19,455 nt of DNA from Pseudomonadota bacterium (GTDB taxonomy: Bacteria; Pseudomonadota; Alphaproteobacteria; Rhizobiales; Beijerinckiaceae): assembly GCA_023426505.1 (NCBI GenBank), contig JAFAAP010000048.1, positions 1-19,455 on the forward strand, written 5' to 3'. Both the position numbers and the translations under genes were made by a program. The notes under the pieces are model-generated. The model ran no database searches. It had not been told where the DNA came from and saw only the letters and a list, made by a program, of their open reading frames with translations. Below, in pieces: positions 1 to 7,900 of this stretch (positions within the stretch are counted from its first letter, which is position 1; every line of letters starts with the position of its first letter).

Positions 1-2
1 GA

Positions 3-26
3 ATGGAGCCACAGCCCCAGGCCTGA
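3..26 (+). CDS. C-terminal end of an upstream gene, possibly ftsH (partial)
   Basis: In frame 3 the window opens with codons reading MEPQPQA and then TGA at 24-26. Short tails rich in Pro, Gln and Glu like this are typical of alphaproteobacterial FtsH proteases, and ftsH commonly sits just before glmM in this group. That is knowledge of gene order, not proof. Two other frames also run to a stop nearby (NGATAPGLIGYHL ending at 43, and another ending at 51), so the reading frame is uncertain. The terminator at 54-83 shows that some plus-strand gene ends here. Confidence 0.4.
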   Translation: MEPQPQA

Positions 27-53
27 TCGGCTACCACCTCTGAGCTATTGACA

Positions 54-83
54 ACGCCCGCTACCAAGCGGGCGTTTTTCTTT
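54..83 (+). terminator. Rho-independent terminator of the upstream gene
   Basis: ACGCCCGCT (54-62) pairs perfectly with AGCGGGCGT (67-75) across the loop ACCA. The tract TTTTTCTTT (75-83) follows. This is a textbook intrinsic terminator, and it separates the upstream gene from glmM, which therefore needs its own promoter in 84-250. Confidence 0.9.
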
Positions 84-97
84 GAATACCTCAAGTT

Positions 98-156
98 TCC
101 ATTTCAAAATGGAGCAAGGCTCCGCCACTGTAACAATTGCTCATCACTTGTGATGA
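98..156. promoter_or_regulatory. Two operator-like dyads upstream of glmM
   Basis: Two perfect 7-2-7 inverted repeats lie in the 167-bp gap before glmM: TCCATTT-CA-AAATGGA at 98-113 and TCATCAC-TT-GTGATGA at 141-156. Their starts are 43 bp apart, about four helical turns, but their half-sites differ. They could be binding sites for dimeric regulators or small RNA hairpins. No regulator is known from the sequence. A CTTGAC hexamer at 175-180 could be a -35 element, but no convincing -10 follows it. Confidence 0.3.
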
Positions 157-250
157 CGTGATCAGGGCCGAAGCCTTGACCGGTTTGTGAGAGGTTGCTT
201 TGAGAAAACATGAGCGCTGACCAGCGCCACGGAATGCGGAGACAAAGCAC

Positions 251-1627
251 GTGCGCAAATACTTCGGGACAGACGGCATCCGCGGCCGCGCCAACGGACT
301 CATCACGCCGGACCTCGCCCTCAAGGTGGGCCAGGCGGCGGGCCTCCTCTTTCAGCGGGGCGACTACCGCCACCGGGTCATCATCGGCAAGGATACCCGC
401 CTGTCCGGCTATATGATCGAGAACGCCCTCGTTGCGGGCTTCACCTCGGTCGGCATGGACGGGCTGCTGCTCGGCCCGATGCCGACCCCGGCGGTCGCCA
501 TGCTGACCCGCTCCATGCGCTGCGACCTCGGCGTCATGATCTCGGCCTCCCACAACCCTTACGAGGACAACGGCATCAAGCTGTTCGGCCCCGACGGGTT
601 CAAGCTCAACGACGACGTCGAGATGGAGATCGAGGCGCTGATCGACTCGGACCTGACGCAGCGCCTGTCCGGCTCCGCGAAGCTCGGCCGGGCCAAGCGC
701 ATCGAGAGCGCCGACGCCCGCTACATCGAGTTCGCCAAGCGGACCCTGCCGCGCCAGCTCGACCTGGAGGGCATGCGGGTCGTGGTCGATTGCGCCAACG
801 GGGCCGGGTACAAGGTCGCGCCGGAGGCTCTCTGGGAGCTGGGCGCGGACGTGATCTCCCTCGGGGTGGAGCCGAACGGCTTCAACATCAACCAGGACGT
901 GGGCTCGACGGCTCCGGACGCACTGGTGCGGAAAGTGCGGGAGGTCCGGGCCGATGTGGGCATCGCCCTCGACGGCGACGCTGACCGGGTCCTGATCGTG
1001 GACGAGAAGGGCCAGAAGGTCGACGGCGACCAGCTCATGGGCGTCGTGGCCCGCTCCTGGAAGGACGACGGTCGCCTGACCCAGTCCGGCATCGTCGCCA
1101 CCATCATGTCGAATCTCGGGCTCGAACGGTATCTCGGCGGTATCGGCCTCAACCTCGTGCGCACGGCGGTCGGCGACCGCTACGTGCTCGAGCACATGCG
1201 CGCCCACGGCTTCAACCTCGGCGGCGAGCAGTCCGGCCACATCATCATGTCGGACTACACCACGACCGGCGACGGCCTGATCGCGGCGCTCCAGTTGCTG
1301 GCGGTGGTGAAGCGCTGCGAGCGCCCCGTCTCGGAGGTGTGCCACTGCTTCGAGCCCCTGCCGCAGGTGCTCAAGAACGTGCGCTACAAGTCCGGCAAGC
1401 CGCTGCAGGAAACCTCCGTGGTCCAGGCGATCGAGGCCGGTCGCGAGCGGCTCGGCGCCCATGGCCGCCTCATCATCCGCCCCTCGGGCACGGAGCCGGT
1501 CATCCGCGTGATGGGCGAGGGCGACGACGGCGACCTCGTCAACCGGGTGGTGGACGACGTGGTGGAGGCCGTCACCCGCGCGGCGAGCCAGAGCGCGGCG
1601 CCCGCGGCCATCAAGGGCGCCGCCTGA
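251..1627 (+). CDS. glmM: Phosphoglucosamine mutase GlmM
   Basis: GlmM converts glucosamine-6-phosphate to glucosamine-1-phosphate in the cytoplasm, the step before GlmU makes UDP-GlcNAc for peptidoglycan and lipopolysaccharide. The 458-residue protein has the full set of family motifs. These are the N-terminal KYFGTDGIRG; the phosphoserine loop SASHNP with the active Ser at about residue 100; the Mg-binding DGDADR at 241-246; the sugar-binding GGEQSGH at 324-330; and the phosphate-binding RPSGTEP at 410-416. The start is GTG at 251, preceded by GGAG at 238-241, and it matches the usual N-terminus of the family. Length is normal for the family (about 445-460), with a short Ala-rich tail. It is flanked by terminators on both sides, so it is probably monocistronic. 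Confidence 0.97.
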   Translation: MRKYFGTDGIRGRANGLITPDLALKVGQAAGLLFQRGDYRHRVIIGKDTRLSGYMIENALVAGFTSVGMDGLLLGPMPTPAVAMLTRSMRCDLGVMISASHNPYEDNGIKLFGPDGFKLNDDVEMEIEALIDSDLTQRLSGSAKLGRAKRIESADARYIEFAKRTLPRQLDLEGMRVVVDCANGAGYKVAPEALWELGADVISLGVEPNGFNINQDVGSTAPDALVRKVREVRADVGIALDGDADRVLIVDEKGQKVDGDQLMGVVARSWKDDGRLTQSGIVATIMSNLGLERYLGGIGLNLVRTAVGDRYVLEHMRAHGFNLGGEQSGHIIMSDYTTTGDGLIAALQLLAVVKRCERPVSEVCHCFEPLPQVLKNVRYKSGKPLQETSVVQAIEAGRERLGAHGRLIIRPSGTEPVIRVMGEGDDGDLVNRVVDDVVEAVTRAASQSAAPAAIKGAA

Positions 1628-1646
1628 CCTCCCATCGGTCTTCCTG

Positions 1647-1687
1647 AAAGCGAAAGGCGCGGGCTTCCGACCCGCGCCTTTCGCTTT
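1647..1687. terminator. Bidirectional terminator between glmM and the DUF2218 gene
   Basis: A perfect 17-bp stem pairs 1647-1663 with 1671-1687 around the loop CTTCCGA. The arms begin with AAAG and end with CTTT, so each strand gives a short A-stem-T arrangement. It sits 20 bp after the glmM stop and 37 bp from the stop of the convergent minus-strand gene, so it can serve both. Confidence 0.85.
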
Positions 1688-1723
1688 AGAAGGCCACGGC
1701 GCAGATCTGCGGCCGGCGGCGCT

Positions 1724-2011
1724 TCACGCCTCGCGCCAGCGGTACTCGAGCGTCTCCCGGAACGCGAAGCGGTCCAGGTGATCCTCGATGACCTTCTGCA
1801 TCCGGATCCGCGTTTCCTCGTCCGGGACGCTCAGCCTGATGGTGAGCCGGTCCGGCTCCGCCGACAGCTCGGCCTTGCGGTTCTCGTCGAACGGAATGGT
1901 GCTTGCGGTCTCATCGTAGGTCACGTCGAACTTGTGCGACCAATGCTTGCTGAGCTGCTGCAGATAGCGGCTGGCGTGCTGCGTCGGCACGCTCCCTTCG
2001 GATACGATCAC
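1724..2011 (-). CDS. DUF2218 family protein
   Basis: This 95-residue cytoplasmic protein matches the DUF2218 pattern: near the N-terminus HASRYLQQLSKHWSHKF, then a D-E-containing strand, and near the C-terminus a DHLDRFAFRE block followed by LEYRW. The function of the family is not established. I chose the GTG at 2011 as start because AAGGAG lies at 2019-2024 (minus strand) with a 7-nt spacer, and because family members begin shortly before the HASRYL motif. A longer reading back to 2152 would add a basic, low-complexity extension. Upstream on the minus strand a TATAAA (complement of 2082-2087) could be a -10 element, giving a leader of about 65 nt. It is convergent with glmM and single. Confidence 0.85.
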   Translation of the reverse strand: MIVSEGSVPTQHASRYLQQLSKHWSHKFDVTYDETASTIPFDENRKAELSAEPDRLTIRLSVPDEETRIRMQKVIEDHLDRFAFRETLEYRWREA

Positions 2012-2171
2012 GGGCTTTCTCCTTGAAGGCGGAAGCGGCATGGCCGAGGCTCCCGCTGCCCGATGCCGCCGCACGCAGGATTTTATAGGCCGTGCTGCGC
2101 CAGCGTGCCCAGGACTTCCACGTCGGGCCAGCCATGCAGCCGCCCTGGTCATAAACCGATAAGGATAAGAA

Positions 2172-2193
2172 TTAAGCTTAACGTTCTCTTCAC
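2172..2193 (+). promoter_or_regulatory. CtrA-like box upstream of the first outer-membrane protein gene
   Basis: TTAACGTTCTCTTCAC (2178-2193) fits TTAA-N7-TTCA, one base from the CtrA consensus TTAA-N7-TTAA. Another TTAAGC half lies directly before it (2172-2177). It ends about 75 bp before the ATG. Nearly the same 22-bp block (19 of 22 bases) recurs at 3109-3130, before the next paralogue. Binding is inferred from the pattern only. Confidence 0.45.
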
Positions 2194-2267
2194 TCCCATA
2201 CGATACGAAATATCGTGTCCGCCGTGCCTATGGCGGCTTGGGCCCTTTCGAGTGGAGTAGAACGCCC

Positions 2268-3026
2268 ATGAAAACGATCAAGATCGCGGTCCTGAGCGGT
2301 CTTCTCACCGCATCCGCCTCGGCTGCCGCTGTCGCGGCCGACCTGTCCTCCCGATCCGTCTTCTCGCCGGCGCCCGTGCTGAGGGCGAGCCGGAACACGA
2401 CCGAAACCTGGTACCTGCGCGGCGACATCGGCTACGTGGCGCCGAAGCGTCCGGAGGCGGATTTCACCGCAGGCCCTCCGACCGGCGACTTCATCCGCGA
2501 GAGCCTCGACAACAGCGCCCGCGTCGGCGCAGGCGTCGGTTACCGCTTCCACCAGAACGTCCGTGCCGACCTCACGGTCGACTACTTCAACTCCCGCTTC
2601 AAGGGCGTCGCCCCGACCCCTACCTTCGCGGCGGCATCGATCGCCGACAAAGGCCTGTTCCAGTCCACCACCGTCATGGCGAACGGCTATCTCGACCTCC
2701 CGACGGGCGCAGGCATCACGCCCTATATCGGCGCGGGCCTCGGAATGGCGCACAACGTCTTCTCCGACTACTCGCGGATCACGTACGATGCCGCGACAGG
2801 CACCGAGACGTTGCAGCGCCTCACCGGCAGCGACGACAACCGCTTTGCCTGGGCTCTCATGGCGGGTGTCGGCGTCAAGCTGTCCTCGAACTTCTCCCTC
2901 GATCTCGGCTACCGCTACCTCAGCGTCGGAGACATCAAGACCCGCACCTTCGATCTGGGGGCCGGAGCCGACATCGAATCCATCGGCACGCACGAGGTGC
3001 GGCTCGGCGTCCGCTACGGGTTGTGA
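2268..3026 (+). CDS. Outer-membrane beta-barrel protein (Omp25/31-like), first of a tandem pair
   Basis: This is a 252-residue exported protein. A signal peptide spans residues 1 to about 23 (Lys-rich start, hydrophobic core, cleavage near AVA-AD). The mature part shows alternating short strands typical of small porin-like barrels: WYLRGDIGYV, VGAGVGYRF, a TPYIGAGLGMA strand, FAWALMAGVGVKL, and the final EVRLGVRYGL. Rhizobial proteins of this class are abundant surface proteins, and substrates are rarely known. The start is ATG 2268 with GGAG at 2254-2257; an in-frame ATG at 2238 would precede the signal peptide and is unlikely. The closely related gene at 3199 shares its architecture and upstream box, so the two arose by duplication. 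The protein ends in Leu rather than the usual Phe. Confidence 0.85.
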   Translation: MKTIKIAVLSGLLTASASAAAVAADLSSRSVFSPAPVLRASRNTTETWYLRGDIGYVAPKRPEADFTAGPPTGDFIRESLDNSARVGAGVGYRFHQNVRADLTVDYFNSRFKGVAPTPTFAAASIADKGLFQSTTVMANGYLDLPTGAGITPYIGAGLGMAHNVFSDYSRITYDAATGTETLQRLTGSDDNRFAWALMAGVGVKLSSNFSLDLGYRYLSVGDIKTRTFDLGAGADIESIGTHEVRLGVRYGL

Positions 3027-3044
3027 TCATGACGACCGGCGGCG

Positions 3045-3077
3045 GCCGGCGCGGGGCTCCTGGCGCCCTGCGCCGGC
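3045..3077 (+). terminator. GC-rich hairpin after the first outer-membrane protein gene
   Basis: Bases 3045-3057 pair with 3065-3077 around TCCTGGC, with one G-T wobble, giving a stem of about 13 bp. It starts 19 bp after the stop codon. No T-tract follows, so it may be a weak or factor-assisted terminator, or an mRNA 3'-end stabiliser. Confidence 0.4.
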
Positions 3078-3108
3078 GCCCGACTTGTTCGGCCGGGGAG
3101 ACAGAACG

Positions 3109-3130
3109 TTAAGGTTAACGCTCTCTTCAT
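3109..3130 (+). promoter_or_regulatory. CtrA-like box upstream of the second outer-membrane protein gene
   Basis: TTAACGCTCTCTTCAT (3115-3130) fits TTAA-N7-TTCA and is preceded by TTAAGG. It sits 90 bp before ATG 3199, almost the same distance as the copy at 2172 (96 bp before its ATG). A TATACC at 3141-3146 downstream could be a -10 element. Confidence 0.45.
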
Positions 3131-3198
3131 CGGCCGAGACTATACCGAAGGGGCCCGTGCATCGGCGCGAAGCCTCTGAATGAAGAAGTGTGTTTTCG

Positions 3199-3945
3199 AT
3201 GGATTTCGTCAGGATAGCCGCCGCAGCCGCCTTCGTGACCGCCGCGTTTCCGGCCATGGCGGCGGATCTCGACGATCTCCTGCCTCCGGCGCCCGTGCTG
3301 GATGAAGAGGCTCCGGAGACCTGGTACCTGCGCGGGGATATCGGCGCGGTGCGCCGCGAGACCCGCGACGCCGACTTCGCCGCGACATCCCTCGTCGGCG
3401 CGTTCGCGCAGGACGGCATCGCCAACGGCGGCCTGGTCGGTCTCGGCCTCGGCTACCGCTTCAGCCCGATGCTGCGCATGGACGTGACGCTCGACCACCG
3501 CTTCGACGCCCGCTTCAGGGGCGCTGCGGCGGCGCCCGTTTTCGCCGGCGGTTCGTTCCTCGACCGGGGGCGCCTGGAATCCTCGACCCTCCTGCTGAAC
3601 GCCTATGTGGATCTGGGGACGTGGAACGGCCTTACGCCCTATCTCGGCGCAGGCGTCGGGGTCGCGCGCAACACCCTGTTCCGCTACGCCCGCATCACGT
3701 CCGACGCGACCGGCGCGATCGTCGCCTGGGAGCGGGTTGCAGGCGACAGCGACGACAGCTTCGCCTGGGCCCTGATGGCGGGTCTCGGCTACGAGGTGCT
3801 GCCAGGCCTCACACTCGATGTCGGCTACCGCTTCGTCGGCTTGGGCGCGGTGAAGACCCGCCATTACAACCTCGGCAGCGGCGCCGAGCTCGGGCAGATC
3901 GGCGCCCATGAGGTCCGCGTGGGCCTGCGCTACATGTTCGAGTGA
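3199..3945 (+). CDS. Outer-membrane beta-barrel protein, second of a tandem pair
   Basis: This is a 248-residue paralogue of the upstream gene. A signal peptide covers about residues 1-21 (cleavage near AMA-AD). The same landmarks follow in order: PAPVL, ETWYLRGDIG, a VGLGLGYRF strand, TPYLGAGVGVA, FAWALMAGLGYEV, LDVGYRF, and the C-terminal EVRVGLRYMFE. ATG 3199 is preferred over the in-frame GTG at 3190 because the purine-rich GAAGAAG (3182-3188) is correctly spaced only for the ATG. The penultimate Phe is near the C-terminal position used for recognition by the BAM complex. The gene has its own upstream box, so it is probably transcribed separately from its neighbour. Function beyond surface structure is not predictable. 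Confidence 0.85.
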   Translation: MDFVRIAAAAAFVTAAFPAMAADLDDLLPPAPVLDEEAPETWYLRGDIGAVRRETRDADFAATSLVGAFAQDGIANGGLVGLGLGYRFSPMLRMDVTLDHRFDARFRGAAAAPVFAGGSFLDRGRLESSTLLLNAYVDLGTWNGLTPYLGAGVGVARNTLFRYARITSDATGAIVAWERVAGDSDDSFAWALMAGLGYEVLPGLTLDVGYRFVGLGAVKTRHYNLGSGAELGQIGAHEVRVGLRYMFE

Positions 3946-3976
3946 ACCCTCACGCAAGCCTCAGCCAAGCTTCCGG

Positions 3977-4005
3977 TTGAGCGTTAACCATCCCTTCACT
4001 AAATT
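3977..4005 (+). promoter_or_regulatory. CtrA-like box inside a promoter candidate for the small gene at 4033
   Basis: TTAACCATCCCTTCAC (3984-3999) fits TTAA-N7-TTCA. Its left half, GTTAACCAT, is the favoured CtrA half-site of Hyphomicrobiales. It lies within the 17-bp spacer of a -35/-10 candidate, TTGAGC (3977-3982) and TAAATT (4000-4005). A GAATC, the target of the CcrM methylase (GANTC), occurs at 4013-4017 just downstream. Confidence 0.4.
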
Positions 4006-4032
4006 CCTTGGCGAATCAGCCAGGAGGGATCG

Positions 4033-4284
4033 GTGCCAGGAATTGTCAGCCTCGAGAATCGCCTCCCGGCGCTTTGGCAGACGAGCCCGGCTCCTCAGGT
4101 GGGCGTTGCCGCGGAGCCCGCGACGGCCGTCGCCGAGCGGGAGCGGCCCGATCCGCTCGGCCGGCCCGTCAACCTCGCGATCGGCCACATCCTCATGAAT
4201 GCCGAGAGCCTGATCGCCTCCGTGACCGGCCTGAAGCCGCAGCAGGTGCATCTGAGCGTCAATCTCGCGCGCTACGAGTTCTGA
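4033..4284 (+). CDS. Small protein of unknown function (83 residues)
   Basis: I do not recognise this protein. The start is GTG at 4033, placed by a near-perfect AGGAGG at 4022-4027, which makes it a convincing gene despite its size. It has no signal peptide and no membrane segment. The first half is Pro/Ala-rich and probably disordered (about residues 13-48). The second half, from about residue 48, looks folded, with a helix (NLAIGHILMNAESLIASVTG) and a final strand (HLSVNLARYEF). It follows the two outer-membrane protein genes, 87 bp after the second, and carries the same kind of upstream box, which suggests shared control. It ends 15 bp before the convergent DUF1003 gene. Confidence 0.7.
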   Translation: MPGIVSLENRLPALWQTSPAPQVGVAAEPATAVAERERPDPLGRPVNLAIGHILMNAESLIASVTGLKPQQVHLSVNLARYEF

Positions 4285-4299
4285 CGACAGGACTGGCCT

Positions 4300-4872
4300 T
4301 CAGACCTCCTCGTCATCCGCCAGCTTGTCCAGCACCTTCTCGGGCGCCACGTGCCGCTCGAGCTCCTGGAGGCTCGGGTCATGGGCTTCCTTGATGCCCA
4401 GCCGGTCCGCGATGGCGATGGTCAGCGACAGGAGCCGGGTGATCTCGTGCTCCGACAGGAGGTTGGTCTGAAGGTCGAGCTCGGCCCGCTTCTCCGACTC
4501 GGCCGCGGCCCGGTTCTGGCTGATCAGCACGAAGGTCGACAGGAAGATCGCCTCGACCGAGGCCACCGTCGCAAGGATCACGAAGGTGGGATCGAACGGC
4601 TCGACCCCGGGAACAAAGCCGACATTGACGGCGATCCAGGCCGCGACCAGCGCCGCATGCACATAGACGAAGATCATGCTGCCGGAGAAGCGCGTGATCG
4701 CATTGGCGAGACGGTCCTGGAACCCCGCCCGCCGTTCCTTCTCCTGCCGCTTCTGCCGGAGCACCTCGATATTGCGGTCCAGCACCGTCGCGAAGCTGCC
4801 CGGCTTCAGGGCGCCCGTGCTCGGCGTCTCCTTCGTGGGGCTGGAGAAGGGCTCGTTCCGGATCTCTCTCAC
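4300..4872 (-). CDS. DUF1003 family membrane protein
   Basis: This 190-residue protein has the DUF1003 layout. A soluble N-terminus with a basic helix (about 30-60) is followed by two membrane segments, roughly residues 64-88 and 96-119, separated by a short loop with PFDPTFVIL. A charged amphipathic helix follows (ISQNRAAAESEKRAELDLQ), then a C-terminal soluble tail with DLQTNLLSEHE. Biochemical function of the family is unknown. The start is GTG at 4872; no strong ribosome site is seen, and an ATG 12 bases upstream is out of frame. It lies 114 bp downstream of the RND permease gene on the same strand, so it may be read from the efflux promoter or be independent. Confidence 0.85.
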   Translation of the reverse strand: MREIRNEPFSSPTKETPSTGALKPGSFATVLDRNIEVLRQKRQEKERRAGFQDRLANAITRFSGSMIFVYVHAALVAAWIAVNVGFVPGVEPFDPTFVILATVASVEAIFLSTFVLISQNRAAAESEKRAELDLQTNLLSEHEITRLLSLTIAIADRLGIKEAHDPSLQELERHVAPEKVLDKLADDEEV

Positions 4873-4963
4873 GCGACCTGTCCATCGGCGTTGCGTCGGA
4901 GTCTTCCAACGCTCCCCTTGGCCGGGAGTTCACCGGATCGATGTCGCAGGCCTGCGGGCAGGA

Positions 4964-4982
4964 GAGGGGGCGGCGCCCCCTC
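4964..4982 (-). terminator. GC hairpin just after the RND permease gene
   Basis: GAGGGGG (4964-4970) and CCCCCTC (4976-4982) form a 7-bp stem five bases past the permease stop. A second hairpin, CCTGC-GG-GCAGG (4951-4962), follows directly. Neither is followed by a T-tract on the minus strand, so termination efficiency is uncertain. Confidence 0.4.
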
Positions 4983-4986
4983 GTGG

Positions 4987-7900
4987 CTATTCCGCCGGGT
5001 GCGGCGGCGGGGCGTGCTTCTCGCCGTGGGGAGCAAAGCCCGTCTGCGCCCGCATCTTGTCGATCAGCTCGCTCACATAGGTGGCCGGCTTGGTGTAGCC
5101 GCCGATGAGGAGGTAGATCGACGGCACCACGAGCACCGTGAGCAGGGTCGAGAGCGTGACGCCGCCCACGATGACCGACCCGATGGCGTTGCGGGCCTCG
5201 GCGCCGGCGCCGGTGGACCAGGCGAGCGGGATCGCGCCGCCGATCATGGCGATCGACGTCATGAGGATCGGGCGCAGGCGCAGCACCGAGGCCTCGATCA
5301 CCGCGTCGCGCACCGAATAGCCGCGCTCGCGCAACTGGTTCGAGAACTCGACGATCAGGATGCCGTTCTTGGTCATCAGGCCGATGAGCAGGATCATGCC
5401 GATCTGGCTGTAGATGTTCAGCGACTGGCCCGTGAGCGCCAGCGCCGCCAGGCCGCCGGTGACCGCGAGCGGCACCGTCAGCATGATGATGAAAGGGTTG
5501 ATCCAGCTCTCGAACTGGGCCGCAAGGACCAGGAACACCACGAGCAGCGCCATGCCGAACGTGATGTAGATGGCGTTCGACGAGTCGCGGAAGTCCTTCG
5601 ACTGCCCCGTATAGCCGATGCGCGCCTCGGCCGGCAGGTTGTCCTGCACGATCTGCTCGAGGGTGTCGAGCGCCTGGCCGATGGAGATGTCCGGCCGCAG
5701 CGCCGACTGGATGGTGATCGAGCGCAGGCGGTCGAAGCGGTTGAGCGTCTGCGGCGCGGCCGATTCGATGAGGCTCACGAAGGAGGAGAGCGGAACGAGC
5801 TCGCCGTTCGCGGCCCGGATGAAGGTGTTGGTGAGGTCGTTCGGCGAGGCGCGGTCCTCGGCTCGCCCGCGGACGATCACCGGATATTCCTCGCCGCGGT
5901 TGACGAAGGTCGAGATCTCGGTCTCGCCGAACATCAGCTCGAGCGTCCGGCCGATCTCCTCGATCGAGACCCCGATGTCGGCAGCGCGCTGCCGGTCGAT
6001 CCGCACGCGGATGTCGGGCTGGGACTCCTTGTAGTCCGAGTCCATGTTGATGAAGTAGCCCGTCTCCTGGGCCTTCTGCATCACGACATCGCGCCACTCG
6101 CGCAGGGTGTTGTAGTCCGGTCCGCCGAGCACGAACTGCACCGGCTGGCCCGTGCCGCGCTGGCCGAGCGATCCTGGATTGATCGGGAAGGCGCGGGCGC
6201 CCGGGAAGCTGGTGATCTTGCCGTAGAGCTCTTGGGTCAGCTGCTGCTGCTTCATGGTGCGCTTTTCCCACGGGACGAGGCGCACGATGATCATGCCCGC
6301 ATTGACCGGCGAGGGTCTTGCGAAGCCGGGAGCCACCTGGCTCGTGATCGAAGCAACGATGCCGCGCTCCTGGTAGGGCAGAAGCTGCTGCTCGACCTCC
6401 TTCACCCGCTCGCGGGTGTAGTCGAGGCTCGCGCCTTCGGGCGCGTCGATGCGGATGAGGATGGCGCCCCGGTCCTCGGTGGGGGCGAACTCCTTCGGCA
6501 GCATCTGGAACAGCCCATAGGCCGAGAAGGATACGACGACGCCCATGGCCAGGATCACGAGAGGCGCCTTCAAGGCCCAGGACAGGATCCGGCGGTAGAC
6601 GTTGTTCATGCCGTTGAAGAACGGCTCCGTCATGGTCTGGATGCGGCCGTGGGCCGGCACCATCAGCTTCGAGCACAGCATCGGCGTGAGGGTGCGGGCC
6701 ACGACGCCGGAGAAGAAGATCGCGGCCGCCAGCGTGATGGCGAATTCGCGGAACAGGCGGCCCGTGTTGCCGGTCATGAAGGCGAGCGGCACGAACACCG
6801 CCATGAGGGTGGCGGTCGTCGCGATGACCGCGAAGCCGATCTCGCGCGCGCCGTCGAAGGAGGCGAGCAGCGGCGGCTGGCCTTCCTCGATGCGGCGATG
6901 GACGTTCTCGATCTCCACGATCGCGTCGTCCACCACGATGCCGATGGCGAGCACGATGGCGAGCAGGGTCAGCACGTTGATGGAGGCGCCGAAATAGGCC
7001 ATCACCATGAAGGCCGCGATGATGGAGACCGGGATCGCCACCATGGCCACGATGGTCGAGCGCCAGTCGCGCAGGAAGACCAGGATCACCAGGATCACCA
7101 GAACGAGGCCCTCGATCAGGGTCTTCAGCACGCCGTTGATCGAGGCGCTGATGAACTGGCTTTCGTCATAGGAGACCTCGGCCGTGGTTCCGGGAGGCAG
7201 GGAGGATTTCAGATTCTCCAGCTCCTCGCGCACGCCGTCCGCCACCGCGAGCGTGTTGGCCGTGGATTGACGCACGATGCCCAGACCGATGGCGGTCTTG
7301 CCGGATTCGTAGAACTCGAAGCGGGTGTCCTCGGCGCCGACCTCGATCTTGGCCACTTCGCCGAGGCGCACGAGATAGCCGTTCTTGTTCGAGACGATGA
7401 CCTGCTCGAAGTCCTGCGGCGTGGAGAGGCGGGAATCCGTCTTGACGGTGAACTCGCGCTGGGCGGATTCGATGCGCCCGCCCGGCAGCTCCACGTTCTG
7501 ACGCTTGATGGCGCTCTCCACGTCCTGAACCGTCAGGCCGCGCGCGGCCAGCGCCGAACGATCGATCCAGATGCGCATGGCATAGCGTCGCTCGCCGCCG
7601 AGATAGACATTCGCGACCCCCGGCACCGTGGACAGGCGATCGACATAGACGCGCTTGAGGAAGTCGCTGAGCTCCAGCGCATCATAGGTCGACGACGTGA
7701 CGCTGATCCACATGATGGCGGAGGCGTCGTTGTCCACCTTTCGGATCACGGGCTGGTCGGCGCCGTCCGGCAGGCGCCCCACCACGCGGAAGACCGCGTC
7801 GCGCACGTCGGAGGTCGCGGCCTCCGGATCGCGCGAGACGTTGAACTCGATCGACACCGACGAGCGGTCGTTCTGGCTCTGCGAGCGGATCTGCTCGATG

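Noticed and set aside
104..1462. Open frame of 452 codons on the minus strand over glmM
   Set aside because: It is antisense to a clear glmM and low in complexity (Ala/His/Val/Asp), with no motifs.
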